Below, in pieces: positions 23,692 to 34,100 of a stretch of DNA of 64,000 nucleotides. The notes under the pieces were generated by a model, which ran no database searches, had not been told where the DNA came from, and saw nothing but the letters and a program-made list of their open reading frames with translations. This DNA comes from Betaproteobacteria bacterium GR16-43 (GTDB lineage: Bacteria > Pseudomonadota > Gammaproteobacteria > Burkholderiales > Usitatibacteraceae), in NCBI GenBank assembly GCA_001953215.1, contig CP019169.1:124001-188000 (forward strand), given 5' to 3'. Within the stretch, counting starts at the first letter, position 1, and each line of letters starts with the position of its first letter. The translations under genes and the position numbers were made by a program.

Positions 23692-24747
23692 TCAGAAATC
23701 GTAGAGGCGCCCGTGGTTGAGGATGCCTGCCGGATCGAAAGCCTCCTTCAGGCGCTTGTGGATCTTCGCGAGGGCGGGCTGCAGCGGATGGAACACGCCC
23801 TGCGACTTGTCGCCGCCACGGAAGAGCGTCGCATGGCCGCCGGCCGCGGCAACGCTCGCGCGAAGGGCCACGGCATCGAGCTCGCCGCTCACCCAGCGCT
23901 GGCCTCCGCCCCAGTCGATCAGTTGCGCATGCGGCGTGGGGATCGGCGCGGCCGCCTGCGGCAGCGACAGGCGCCACAGCGGAAGGCCGGCGCGGAAGAA
24001 CGGCAGGCGGTGCTCGCGCAGGTCCTTCCAGAATGCGTCGCCATCGCGCATCGCATCGCCACCCAGGCGGGCCGTGGCGGCCTTCACCGCGCTCTCGGCG
24101 CCCGAGAGACGCACGCGGAGCACGCCCTCCTGCCACGCCGCGGCCGAAAGCGGCAGGGGTTGGCCCGCCCACAGGTTGGCCTGCTCCACGGCTTGCGGGG
24201 CCTCGAGCTGGAACGCGAGCGTGACGTGCGCCGCGGGGCGCGGCAGCACCTTGAACGAAAGTTCGGTCAGGATCCCCAGCGTGCCGAGCGCGCCCGTCAT
24301 GAGCCGCGAGACGTCGTAGCCCGCGACGTTCTTGATCACGCGGCCGCCGAACGAGAGGTCTTCGCCCTTCCCATTCACGATGCGCGCCCCGAGGACGAAA
24401 TCGCGCGCGGATCCGGCGTAGGGCCGGCGCGGCCCCGAAAAACCCGCGGCGACGGTGCCGCCGATGGTGGCGCCCTCGCCGAAATGCGGTGGCTCGAACG
24501 CGAGCATCTGGCGCTCCGCGGCGAGCGCGGCCTCCACCTCCGACAGGCGCGTGCCGGCTTTCACCGTGAGCACGAGCTCCCTCGGTTCGTACGCGATGAT
24601 CCCGGCGTACGCGCCCATCTCGACCGCAACACCGGTGGGCGCGCCGCCGTAGAAATCCTTCGTGCTGCCGCCCCGGATGCGAAGGCGTGTCTTCGCTTCG
24701 GCACTGCGGCGTACGTGGTCACAAAGCTGGGGAATGAAATCGCTCAT
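23692..24747 (-). CDS. glcE: Glycolate oxidase FAD-binding subunit GlcE
   Basis: This 351-residue subunit has a PCMH-type FAD-binding N-terminal half: LRIRGGSTKDFYGG, then GEGATIGGTVAAGFSGPRR, and GRVIKNVAGYDVSRL with GALGTLGILTE. The C-terminal half is shorter than in GlcD, as is normal for GlcE. The ATG at 24747 follows the glcD stop by one base. Together with GlcD and GlcF it oxidises glycolate to glyoxylate at the membrane, passing electrons to quinone. Confidence 0.94.
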   Translation of the reverse strand: MSDFIPQLCDHVRRSAEAKTRLRIRGGSTKDFYGGAPTGVAVEMGAYAGIIAYEPRELVLTVKAGTRLSEVEAALAAERQMLAFEPPHFGEGATIGGTVAAGFSGPRRPYAGSARDFVLGARIVNGKGEDLSFGGRVIKNVAGYDVSRLMTGALGTLGILTELSFKVLPRPAAHVTLAFQLEAPQAVEQANLWAGQPLPLSAAAWQEGVLRVRLSGAESAVKAATARLGGDAMRDGDAFWKDLREHRLPFFRAGLPLWRLSLPQAAAPIPTPHAQLIDWGGGQRWVSGELDAVALRASVAAAGGHATLFRGGDKSQGVFHPLQPALAKIHKRLKEAFDPAGILNHGRLYDF

Positions 24748-24748
24748 C

Positions 24749-26200
24749 TCAGAATCGAGGAATGTCGGCGCGAGGAACCCGCCCATCCCGGATGTGCATG
24801 CCGCCCCACTCCGAGCAGCGGTTGAGTGTCGGCACGGCCTTGCCGGGGTTCAGGATGCTCGCGGGATCGAAGGCGCGCTTCACGTCGTGGAAGGCGGCGA
24901 TCTCGGCGGGCCGGAACTGCTTGCACATCTGGCGCAGCTTCTCGATGCCCACGCCGTGCTCGCCGGTGATGGTGCCGCCCACGTCGATGCAAAGCTCGAG
25001 GATGCGCCCGCCCAGCGCCTCGCCGCGCTCCAGTTCTCCGGGCACGGACGCGTCGTAGAAGATGCACGGATGGATGTTGCCGTCGCCCGCGTGGAAGACG
25101 TTGCCCACCAGCAGGCCTTCGGCCTTCGCGAGCGAATACACCTGGTCGAGCACGTGGGGCAGCATGCGGCGCGGGATCGTGCCGTCGATCGTGTAGTAGT
25201 CCGGCCGCACCGTGGCGAGCGCGGTGAAGGCGCCCTTGCGGGAACGCCACAGCTCGGCGCGCTCGGCATCGTCCCGGGCCACGCGCACTTCGGTGGCGCC
25301 GCAACGCTCGAGGATCGAACGCACGAGGGCCAGCGCATCGCGCGTCTCTTCCACGCCGCCGTCGACTTCCGCCAGCAGCAGGGCCTCCGCATCCTTCGGA
25401 AAGCCGAGGTTCATGTAGCGCTCGCAGGCTTCGATCACGACGCGATCCATCATCTCGAGCGCGGCGGGGATGAGTCCCGCACCGAGGATCTCGCCGACCG
25501 CCTCGGCCGCCTCGCGTACCGACCCGAACGCGGCGAGCAGTGTCTCGGTCGCGGCGGGACGCGGCAACAAGCGCACGACGACCTGCGTGACGACGCCCAG
25601 GTTGCCTTCGCTGCCGGTGATGAGCGCCATCAGGTCATAGCCCGGCGCGTCGAGCGCGAGGGAGCCCAGCTCCAGCCGCTCGCCCTCGCCGTCATACGCC
25701 ACCACGGCGAGGATGTTGTGCAGCGTGAATCCGTATTTGAGGCAATGCACGCCGCCCGCGTTCTCCGCCACGTTGCCGCCGATGGAGCACACGAGCTGGC
25801 TCGAGGGATCGGGCGCATAGAACAAGCCGTGCGGCGCGGCGATCTCGGACACCACGAGGTTGCGCATGCCGGGCTCGACGGTGGCGGTGCGTCCGAGCGG
25901 ATCGAGCGCCAGCAGCGCGCGCATGCGCGTCACCACGAGCAGCACGCCCTCCGCATGCGGGATCGCGCCGCCCGAGATGCCCGTGCCCGCGCCACGCGTG
26001 ACGACCGGCACGCCGCGCGCCGCACAGGCCGAGACGATCTCGCCCACCTGCGACTCGCGATCGGGCAGCACCGCCATCATCGGAACCTGCCGGTGCGAAA
26101 CGAAGGCGTCCGTCTCGAACGGGCGCAGCCGCTCCTCGTCGACCATCACGACCGGCGGCGGCTGGATCGCTTCGAGCGTGCGCGCGAGCTCGTGGTTCAT
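24749..26200 (-). CDS. glcD: FAD-linked oxidase, GlcD paralog 2
   Basis: This is a 483-residue flavoprotein of the GlcD/lactate-dehydrogenase (D) family. The PCMH-type FAD domain shows TRGAGTGISGGA, SSQLVCSIGGNVAENAGG and ITGSEGNLGVVT, and the C-terminal domain shows NVFHAGDGNIHP and TGEHGVG, the latter typical of GlcD. It is second in the operon, preceded two bases away by another GlcD. Which of the two is the true glycolate subunit cannot be told from sequence alone. Confidence 0.9.
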   Translation of the reverse strand: MNHELARTLEAIQPPPVVMVDEERLRPFETDAFVSHRQVPMMAVLPDRESQVGEIVSACAARGVPVVTRGAGTGISGGAIPHAEGVLLVVTRMRALLALDPLGRTATVEPGMRNLVVSEIAAPHGLFYAPDPSSQLVCSIGGNVAENAGGVHCLKYGFTLHNILAVVAYDGEGERLELGSLALDAPGYDLMALITGSEGNLGVVTQVVVRLLPRPAATETLLAAFGSVREAAEAVGEILGAGLIPAALEMMDRVVIEACERYMNLGFPKDAEALLLAEVDGGVEETRDALALVRSILERCGATEVRVARDDAERAELWRSRKGAFTALATVRPDYYTIDGTIPRRMLPHVLDQVYSLAKAEGLLVGNVFHAGDGNIHPCIFYDASVPGELERGEALGGRILELCIDVGGTITGEHGVGIEKLRQMCKQFRPAEIAAFHDVKRAFDPASILNPGKAVPTLNRCSEWGGMHIRDGRVPRADIPRF

Positions 26201-26202
26201 CG

Positions 26203-27684
26203 CTAGAAGCGCGGAAGGTCGGGGAACGGAAGCTTGCCGCCGGCCACGCGCATCGCCCCATATTCGGCGCAGCGATGCAGCGTGGGCACCATCTTCCCGG
26301 GGTTCAACAAACCCTCGGGATCGAACGCGGCCTTGATCGCATGGAACTGCGTCAATTCGCCGGGACGGAACTGCGTGCACATCTGGTTGATCTTCTCGAT
26401 GCCCACGCCGTGCTCGCCGGTGATCGTGCCGCCGACCTCGATGCAAAGCTCGAGCAGCTCGGAGGCGAAGGCCTCGGTGCGCGCCAGTTCGCCGGGCACG
26501 TTGGCGTCGTAGAGGATCAGCGGGTGCAGGTTCCCGTCGCCCGCATGGAAGACGTTCGCGCAGCGCAGCCCGTACTTCACGCTCATCTCCTCGGTGCGCC
26601 TCAGCACGAGGGCGAGGGAGCGCCGCGGGATGGAGCCATCGATGCAGTAGTAGTCGGGCGAGATGCGGCCCACGGCGGGGAACGCGGCCTTGCGCCCCGA
26701 CCAGAAGCGCAGGCGCTCCGCGTCGTTCGCCGAACAGGCCACGCGCGTGCAGCCGTTGGCCTTCATCACTTCGATCATGCGCGCCGTCTCTTCGGCCACC
26801 TCTTCGCGCGTGCCGTCGGATTCGGCGAGCAGGATCGCGGCGGCTTCCAGGTCGTAGCCCGCGTTCACGAAGCCCTCGACGGCGCGGGTGGCGAGGCGGT
26901 CCATCATCTCCAGGCCCGCGGGCACGATGCCGGCCCCGATCACGCCCGCGACGGCGTCCCCGGCGCTCTCCACGTCGGGAAACGAGGCCATCACGACCTG
27001 GGCGGCCTCCGGCTTCGCCAGCAGCTTCACCGTGACTTCCAGCGTGATCGCCAGCAGGCCTTCGGAGCCGGTGACGAGCGCGAGGAGGTCGTAGCCCGGG
27101 GAATCCAGCGCTTCGCTGCCGAGATCGACCACGTCGCCGTCGATCGTCATCGCGCGGACCTTGAGGACGTTGTGCACCGTGAGGCCGTACTTGAGGCAAT
27201 GCACGCCGCCGGAGTTCTCCGCGACGTTGCCGCCGATCGAGCACGCGATCTGGCTCGACGGATCCGGCGCGTAGTAGAGGCCCAGGTGCGCGACCGCTTC
27301 CGAGATGCGCAGGTTGCGAACGCCCGGCTGCACGCGGGCCGTGCGCGATACGGCGTCGATCGACACGATCTTGTCGAACTTCGCCATCGACAGCAGGATG
27401 CCGTCGGCCAGCGGCAGCGCGCCGCCCGAAAGCCCCGTGCCCGAGCCGCGGGCGACTACCGGCGTTGCCGTCCTGCGCGCCACGGCGAGAGCGGCCGCGA
27501 CTTCGGTTTCGTTGGCGGGAATCGCCGCGACCATCGGCGGCTGCCGGTAGGCCGAGAGCCCGTCGCACTCGTAGGGCTTCAGGCTTTCGCGATCCGCGAG
27601 CACGGAAGTACCGGGCAGCGACGCGGCGAGCGCGTTCGCCACCGCCAGGCGCTTCGGGGCGGATGCGATGTTCTTCTCCTCCAT
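26203..27684 (-). CDS. glcD: Glycolate oxidase subunit GlcD, paralog 1
   Basis: This 493-residue flavoprotein is first in the operon, with the same signatures as its neighbour: ARGSGTGLSGGA, SSQIACSIGGNVAENSGG, VTGSEGLLAIT, NVFHAGDGNLHP and TGEHGVGIEKINQM. The ATG at 27684 is preceded by the response-regulator promoter region on the other strand. It is slightly longer than paralog 2 at the N-terminus and closer in motif detail to E. coli GlcD, so I regard it as the likelier catalytic subunit. Confidence 0.92.
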   Translation of the reverse strand: MEEKNIASAPKRLAVANALAASLPGTSVLADRESLKPYECDGLSAYRQPPMVAAIPANETEVAAALAVARRTATPVVARGSGTGLSGGALPLADGILLSMAKFDKIVSIDAVSRTARVQPGVRNLRISEAVAHLGLYYAPDPSSQIACSIGGNVAENSGGVHCLKYGLTVHNVLKVRAMTIDGDVVDLGSEALDSPGYDLLALVTGSEGLLAITLEVTVKLLAKPEAAQVVMASFPDVESAGDAVAGVIGAGIVPAGLEMMDRLATRAVEGFVNAGYDLEAAAILLAESDGTREEVAEETARMIEVMKANGCTRVACSANDAERLRFWSGRKAAFPAVGRISPDYYCIDGSIPRRSLALVLRRTEEMSVKYGLRCANVFHAGDGNLHPLILYDANVPGELARTEAFASELLELCIEVGGTITGEHGVGIEKINQMCTQFRPGELTQFHAIKAAFDPEGLLNPGKMVPTLHRCAEYGAMRVAGGKLPFPDLPRF

Positions 27685-27719
27685 CGGTCCATGATAGCCG
27701 CAATGGTTTAGCATGCGCG

Positions 27720-28259
27720 ATGGTCAATGAATTGCGCGACGCCCTCGCCGCGATGCAGATGGCGATCGAGGTGCTGCGCCGGCCGGGCGACGAAGCCTCG
27801 CGAGCCAGCATGCTCGAACTTCTCGAAAGGCAGATCGCCGCGCTGCGCGAACTCGCCGATCGCAACGACGCCGTCCACCGCGCTTCCAGCGAAGGCGTTC
27901 CCTGCCGCGTGCTGGTGGTCGACGACAACGTCGATTCCGCCGAGGTCCTCGGCACCCTGCTCGAGCAGATGGGCCACGAGGTGTTCGTCGCCTACACCGG
28001 GGCGCGCGCCATCGAGATGGCGCGCGAGCGCCGCCCCGACACGATGCTGCTCGACATGGCGCTGCCGGACGTGAGCGGCCTGGAGGTCGCGCGCACCCTG
28101 CGGCGCGACGCGAGCCTTCCGCCGCTGCGCATCATCGGGCTCTCGGGATTCGGCTCCGACGAGCATCGCCGGCGGGCCCGCGAGGCGGGGCTCGACGACT
28201 ACCTGGAAAAACCCGTGGACTCGGCGACGCTCGAGCGCGTTCTCGGCGCCGGGAGCTAG
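27720..28259 (+). CDS. Response regulator with N-terminal helical segment
   Basis: This is a 179-residue protein. The N-terminal 55 residues are helical and Leu/Arg/Glu-rich. A receiver domain follows from about residue 58: VLVVDDNVDSAEVL with the acidic pair, MLLDMALPDVSG with the phosphorylated Asp, a Ser in LSGFGS, and the conserved Lys in LEKPVD. There is no output domain, so it probably acts by protein contact or as a phosphate shuttle. It is convergent with the three-kinase operon, separated by two bases. Confidence 0.88.
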   Translation: MVNELRDALAAMQMAIEVLRRPGDEASRASMLELLERQIAALRELADRNDAVHRASSEGVPCRVLVVDDNVDSAEVLGTLLEQMGHEVFVAYTGARAIEMARERRPDTMLLDMALPDVSGLEVARTLRRDASLPPLRIIGLSGFGSDEHRRRAREAGLDDYLEKPVDSATLERVLGAGS

Positions 28260-28261
28260 GT

Positions 28262-28957
28262 TTACGCCGGTTCGCGGTCCAGCGGGACGGCCATGCACAT
28301 CCGCCGGCGCTTGCCGTTGGCGCGCGGGGTGACCCGCATCACTCCGCCGTGCGATTCGATGAACGTCTGCGCGAGCCGGATGCCCAGCACGCCGAGGCCG
28401 AAGGGATCGTCCACTCCGGCGGGCACCAGCGCGTCGTCGCCGATCTCGATCACCGCTTCCTCGCCTTCCACCTTGAGCGCCACGTCGGCCAGCCCGCCGT
28501 CGGGCGCGGAGTCGAGCGCGTGCAGCACGCAAGTCAGCACGGCCTGCGAGACCCCGCCGCGGAACCCGCGCACGTGGACCGGCACCGCAGGCACGTCGAC
28601 GGTGAGCCGGACGTTGCGCATCGCGGCGTCGGTGACGAAGTGGCGCACGGTCTCGCGCACGACTTCGCCCAGGTCGAAGCGCTGCTCGGTATCGTCGGTG
28701 ATGCCGGAATCGTTCAGGAAGGCCCGCGACGTCTTGTCCAGCCGGGCGAGCTCCTTCCGCGCCATGTCGACGGCCTTCTCGACCTGCGCGCGCGCCTTCG
28801 GATCCGTGCCTTCGGCGGCCACGCTCTTCAGCGCGAGTTCGAGGGCCCACTGGATGCCCTGGATCGGGGACTTCAGGTCGTGCTGCAGCGCGTGGCTCAT
28901 GCGGCGCATGAGGCGCGTGGTGATCGCATCCCGGTAGACGGACTCGAGGTCGCTCAT
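28262..28957 (-). CDS. Degenerate histidine kinase / possible phosphotransferase
   Basis: This 231-residue cytoplasmic protein has no sensor. An H-box-like helix contains SHALQHDLKSP with a candidate phospho-His in QHDLKSP. The C-terminal GHKL-like domain is eroded: the N-box reads CVLHALDSA without the usual Asn, and the G1 box is unclear. It may therefore not bind ATP but serve as a dimeric histidine phosphotransferase like ChpT. The ATG at 28957 overlaps the stop of the upstream hybrid kinase (ATGA), placing it last in the kinase operon. Confidence 0.75.
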   Translation of the reverse strand: MSDLESVYRDAITTRLMRRMSHALQHDLKSPIQGIQWALELALKSVAAEGTDPKARAQVEKAVDMARKELARLDKTSRAFLNDSGITDDTEQRFDLGEVVRETVRHFVTDAAMRNVRLTVDVPAVPVHVRGFRGGVSQAVLTCVLHALDSAPDGGLADVALKVEGEEAVIEIGDDALVPAGVDDPFGLGVLGIRLAQTFIESHGGVMRVTPRANGKRRRMCMAVPLDREPA

Positions 28958-31110
28958 TGGGTCTCCGTCTCGCGTTGCCGGGAGGCGATGACGCCCGCCA
29001 GGACCTGGATGTTCACGGGTTTCACGAGGTGGTGGTCGAACCCGGCTTCGAGTGCCTTGAGCCGGTCGCGTTCCTGTCCGTAGCCCGTGACGGCCACCAG
29101 GAGGCAATGGCGCCCGCATTCGAGCTGGCGCATGCGCCGCGCGATCTCGAAGCCGTCCATCCCCGGCAGGCCGATGTCCACGAGCGCCACGTCGGGGCGG
29201 AAGCTGGGCGCGATCTCGAGGGCCGCGAAGCCGTCGCTCGCGTGGTGCACCTCGTGGCCGTCGAGGCGGATGAGGGTGCACAGGGTCTGGGCGGTGTCGG
29301 CATGGTCTTCGACGATGAGGATACGCCGGGCCTCGATCGCTTTGGAAGGCTCGGGCAAGGCGACCGTGCTGCCCGGCGCTTTCGTGAGCGGAAGCCACAC
29401 GGTGAACTCGCTGCCCTGGTTGGCGCCCGCGCTCGCGGCCTCCACGCGGCCGCCCTGCGCCTCGACCAGCCGCTTCACCAGCGTGAGGCCGATGCCGAGG
29501 CCGCCTTGCGCGCGGTCGAGCGTCGTGTCGAGCTGGGTGAAGAGGTCGAAGATGCCGTCGAGCATCGGCGCCGGGATGCCGAGGCCCGAATCCTTCACGC
29601 GGAAGACCGCGTGCCCGGCCTCCTCGGTCGCCGCGACGGAGATGCGCCCGCCCGGCGGCGTGTACTTCGCCGCGTTGTTGAGCAGGTTCGACAGCACCTG
29701 CGCGATGCGCGCGAAATCGCCGTGCACGTGCATCGATTTCGTCGGCGCCGTGACGGACAGCTCGTGGCGGCGCTCCTCGACCACGGGCCGGCTGGTCTCC
29801 ACCGCCGAGGCGAGCACCGCGCCCACGTCCACGTCCTCGGTGCGCAACTGGATCTTGCCGCTGGTGATCCGCGAGACGTCGAGGAGGTCGTCGACGATGC
29901 GCATCAACTGCCGCGATTGCCGGTCGATCACGTCGCGCGCCCACGGCAGCCGCGCCTCGGCCGTCCCGGAGACCCTCAGCACCTCGATCGCGTTGCGGAT
30001 GGGCGCCAGCGGGCTGCGCAGCTCGTGCGCGAGCATCGCGAGGAATTCGTCCTTGCGCCGGTCGTTGTCGCGCACCTGGAGGTAGAGCCGGGCGTTGTCG
30101 AGCGCGATGCCCACGCGCCCGGAGAGCTCCTCGCCGAGCGCGGTTTCCGCGGCGGTGAAGCGTTCGCGCGGCGAGGCCAGCGCCACCGCCATCGCACCCA
30201 GCGTGCGGCCGCGGGCGACGAGCGGATAGACCGCGAAGGTGCGCGGATGGAACGAGAGCGCCAGGCGCTCCTCCGTCCCGTCGATGCGTTCGATGCGGAT
30301 GCCCTCGGAATCCGCCACGGCCGCGCTGACCTGCTCACGCCGCGACACGATGATCGCGCGCTCGATGGCTCCCGCGAGCACCGGCTCGGTGATGCGCTTC
30401 GCGGAGGTGGCCCGCCGCCCCGTGGACGTGTCGGGATCGTTCCACGCGATCTCGGTGCGCGAGATCCGCTGGTGCTCGTCGGCGAGGGCGATCACGCACA
30501 TCGTGCCGAGGAAGGGGACGGCGAAGCTGGAGAGGTCGCGGGCCAGGGCCTCCGGGTCGAGCGAGCTGGTGAGCAGCCGCCCGCCTTCGGCCAGGAAGGC
30601 CGAGCGGCGCACCGCTTCCTCCGCCGCCGTGCGCGCCGCCTGTTCGCGGGCCAGGGCGATCCGCTGGTCGCTCTGGCTGCGGATGTGCTCGGCCATCTGG
30701 TGCAGCTCGACAAACACGCGCACCTTGGCGCGCAGCACTTCGGGGGCGAACGGCGTGAGGATGAAGTCCACCGCGCCCAGCGAGTACGCCTGCGCCGCGT
30801 GCATCTCGTCGGAGTACGCCGTCATGAAGATGATCGGTGTGTGCGACGAGCGCTTCCTCTTGCGGATCATCGCGGCCGTCTCGAAGCCGTCCATGCCCGG
30901 CATGTTCACGTCGAGCAGGATCACGGCGAAGTCGCGGTCGAGCACCTGCTTCAGCGCGTCTCCACCCGAGTTGACCGCCACCACCTCCTGGCCCAGGTCT
31001 TCCAGCACCGAACGGAAGACGAGGATCTTGTCGGGCCGGTCGTCGACGACGAGGATCGCCGCCGGCGTCGAGCGCGGGTCCATCGGCGTAGTGGTGTCGG
31101 GAGAACTCAC
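28954..31110 (-). CDS. Hybrid histidine kinase REC-GAF-HisKA-HATPase-REC
   Basis: This 718-residue soluble kinase has an N-terminal receiver (about residues 20-140, ILLDVNMPGMDGFE), a GAF-like domain (about 200-350), HisKA with AHELRSPLAPIRNA (His near residue 363), the ATPase with NLLNNAAKYTPP and GGLGIGLTLVKRL, and a C-terminal receiver with VALVDIGLPGMDG. There are no membrane helices. The start is probably the GTG at 31110 overlapping the preceding stop (GTGA). An in-frame ATG at 31083 is the alternative. Confidence 0.92.
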   Translation of the reverse strand: MSSPDTTTPMDPRSTPAAILVVDDRPDKILVFRSVLEDLGQEVVAVNSGGDALKQVLDRDFAVILLDVNMPGMDGFETAAMIRKRKRSSHTPIIFMTAYSDEMHAAQAYSLGAVDFILTPFAPEVLRAKVRVFVELHQMAEHIRSQSDQRIALAREQAARTAAEEAVRRSAFLAEGGRLLTSSLDPEALARDLSSFAVPFLGTMCVIALADEHQRISRTEIAWNDPDTSTGRRATSAKRITEPVLAGAIERAIIVSRREQVSAAVADSEGIRIERIDGTEERLALSFHPRTFAVYPLVARGRTLGAMAVALASPRERFTAAETALGEELSGRVGIALDNARLYLQVRDNDRRKDEFLAMLAHELRSPLAPIRNAIEVLRVSGTAEARLPWARDVIDRQSRQLMRIVDDLLDVSRITSGKIQLRTEDVDVGAVLASAVETSRPVVEERRHELSVTAPTKSMHVHGDFARIAQVLSNLLNNAAKYTPPGGRISVAATEEAGHAVFRVKDSGLGIPAPMLDGIFDLFTQLDTTLDRAQGGLGIGLTLVKRLVEAQGGRVEAASAGANQGSEFTVWLPLTKAPGSTVALPEPSKAIEARRILIVEDHADTAQTLCTLIRLDGHEVHHASDGFAALEIAPSFRPDVALVDIGLPGMDGFEIARRMRQLECGRHCLLVAVTGYGQERDRLKALEAGFDHHLVKPVNIQVLAGVIASRQRETETQ

Positions 31111-34100
31111 GGCTTCAACCAGGCCCGCAGGGTGGCGAGCAGTTGCTGCGTCTCCACGGGCTTCGAAAGATAGTCCCACGCGCCCGCCTCGAGGCAGCGC
31201 TGGCGATCGCCCTTCATGGCCTTCGCGGTGACGGCGATGATGGGCAGGTCCTTGCACGCCGGGAGCTTCCGGATCTCGCGCATGGTCTCCAGCCCGTCCA
31301 TCTCCGGCATCATGATGTCCATCAGCACCACGTCGATGTCGCTCTCGGCCTTCACGATCTCGATCGCGTCGCGGCCGTTATCGGCCGTGAGGATCTTCAT
31401 GTCGTAGTCCTCGAGCACCGTCGAGAGCGCGAAGATGTTGCGCATGTCGTCGTCGACGACCAGCACCTTGCGGCCCGCGAGCCAGCGGTTGGAGCGGTAG
31501 ATCTCCTCCAGCGTTCCGCGTTGCTCGTCCGGCAGGCGGCTCGCGTTGCGATGCAGGTAGACCGTGGTCTGGTCGAGCAGGCGGTCCAGCGTGTGCACGA
31601 ACGACACGGGGCCGTTGCGCGAGAGCTGCTGCCACGCGGCTTCGTCCGGCACCGCGCGGCCTTCCTCCGTATGCACGATGATCGGCATCGGCTGGCTCGG
31701 CGCCCGCGCGCGGGCTTCCTCGATCAACGCTTCGGCCGAAAGGCCCGGCATCTCCGGGTCCACCACGAGGCAATCGACATCGCCGTTGCGAAGCGCCTTC
31801 AGCGCCGCCCCCGCGTCGCGCGTGCCCGTCACTTTCACGTCGGCGGCGAGGTTCAGGTAACCCACGACGTCCTTCAGCTTCGCGTGGTCGGGCTGCACCA
31901 CCAGCAGGTTCTTCACGTCGCGCGCGGCGTAGGCCTTGATGTTGTCCAGCAGGCGGTCCACGCCCTCCTTGCTTTGCAGGGGCTTGGCCACGAAGTGCAG
32001 CGCGCCCGATTGCATGGCCTGCTCGCGCGACTCCTCCGTGGAGATCACGCAGACCGGGATGTGGCGCGTGTCGATGTCGCCCTTCAATCGGTCCAGCACG
32101 CGCCAGCCCTGGATGTCGGGCAGGAAGATGTCGAGCGTGATCGCGGCCGGATGGAACTCGCGCGCCAGCGCCAGCGCCGAGGCGCCCAGCGTGGTGACGA
32201 TGCCCTTGAAGCCGCGCTCGCGCGCCGCCTCGAGCAGCACCGAGGCGAAGGCGAGGTCGTTCTCGACGATGAGCAGGACCGTGTCGCCCGGAGTGACCGC
32301 TTCGCGATCGTCCGGCACTTCGTGGTCGAGCGGCGAAGGGCCGAGCGCCTCGCCGATGGCGGGCATCAGGTCCGGCCTCGGCATCGGCGCGGGCGCCGTG
32401 CGCGCGGCGCGGATGGCGGCGTGCGCGACGCTCGCCGCATCCGTGGGCTTGCGCACCACGCGCGGCGCGAAGCGTTCCGGCAGGTAGAGCGTGAAGGCGC
32501 TGCCCTCGCCGGGCGCGCTCCACAGGCGGATCTCGCCGCCGAGCAGGCGCGAGAGCTCGCGGCTGATGGCGAGGCCCAGGCCCGTGCCGCCGTACTTGCG
32601 GCTGGTGGATCCGTCGGCCTGCTGGAACGCCTCGAAGATGATCTGCTGCTTGTCCGGCGGGATGCCGATGCCCGTGTCGCGCACCGTGAAGGCGATCACG
32701 GACGGGGCGCGATTCAACTCGTCGTTCTGCGGATCCCATCCGGAGACGGCGGATTCGATCGACAGCACGACCTGGCCGCGATGCGTGAACTTGAACGCGT
32801 TCGACAGCAGGTTCTTGATGATCTGCTGCAGGCGCTTCGCGTCCGTGGCCATCGCGACCGGGAGCGCTTCGTCGCCGCGGATGAAGAAGTCGATCTTCTT
32901 CGACTCGGCCATGTGGCGGAACGTGCGCTCCACGTAGCGGCGCAGCTCGTCCAGGCGCAGCTCGCCCACGTCCACCGCGACCGTGCCCGATTCGATCTTC
33001 GAGAGGTCGAGGATGTCGTTGATCAGCGTGAGCAGGTCGTTGCCGGAGGAGTGGATCGTCTTCGCGAACTCCACCTGCTTGCCCGAGAGGTTGCCCTGCG
33101 CGTTGGCCTGCAGCTGGTCGGAGAGGATCAGCAGCGAGTTCAACGGCGTGCGCAGCTCGTGCGACATGTTGGCGAGGAACTCGGACTTGTACTTCGACGT
33201 GAGGGCCAGCTGGTGGGCTTTCTCCTCCAGGTCCTGCCGCGCCTCTTCCACTTCCGTGTTCTTGCGTTCGACTTCCTGGTTCTGGTGGGCCAGCAGGCGC
33301 GCCTTCTCCTGCAGCTCCTCGTTGGTGTTCTGCAGCTCTTCCTGGCGGCTCTGCAATTCCTGCGCGAGGGACTGCGACTGGGTCAGCAGGTCTTCCGTGC
33401 GGGTGTTGGCTTCGATCGTGTTGATCACGATGCCGACCGATTCCATGAGCTGCTCGAGGAACGCCTGGTGCGTGTCGGAGAAACCTTCGAACGAACCCAG
33501 CTCCAGCACGCCCTTCAGCTGCCCCTCGAAGACGACGGGCAGCACGAGGATGTTGCGCGGCGGAGCGGAGCCCACGCCCGTGCCGATGTCGAGGTAGCCC
33601 TCGGGCACGTTGGTGATCAGGGTTTTGCGCTTCTCGAGCGCGGTCTGGCCCACGAGGCCCTCGCCCAGCCACAGGCGGCGGCCGTGGGCCTTCTGGCCTT
33701 CGGCGCCGTACGAGGCGAGCAGGCGCAGCTGCGCGCTCTCGAACGACGTATCCAGCACGTAGAAGCGGGCGACCTGCGCGGCCACCACGGGGGCCAGCTC
33801 GGAGAGGATCAACCCGCCCACGGTGTTCAGGTTCTTCTGGCCCTGCAGCATGCGCGAGAACTTCGCGAGGTTGGTCTTCAGCCAGTCCTGCTCGGTGTTC
33901 TTCTGCGTCGTGTCCTTCAGGTTGCGGATCATCTCGTTGATGGTGTCCTTCAGCGCTGCCACCTCGCCCTGCGCTTCCACAGTGATGGACCGCGTCAAGT
34001 CGCCCTGCGTTACCGCCGTGGCCACCTGCGCGATCGCACGCACCTGCGACGTGAGGTTCGCCGCGAGCTGGTTCACGTTGTCGGTGAGGTCCTTCCACGT

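Noticed and set aside
24749-27955. A 1068-residue ORF across both glcD genes
   Set aside because: Only its last part is the true GlcD paralog 2. The rest is out-of-frame shadow of GlcD paralog 1.
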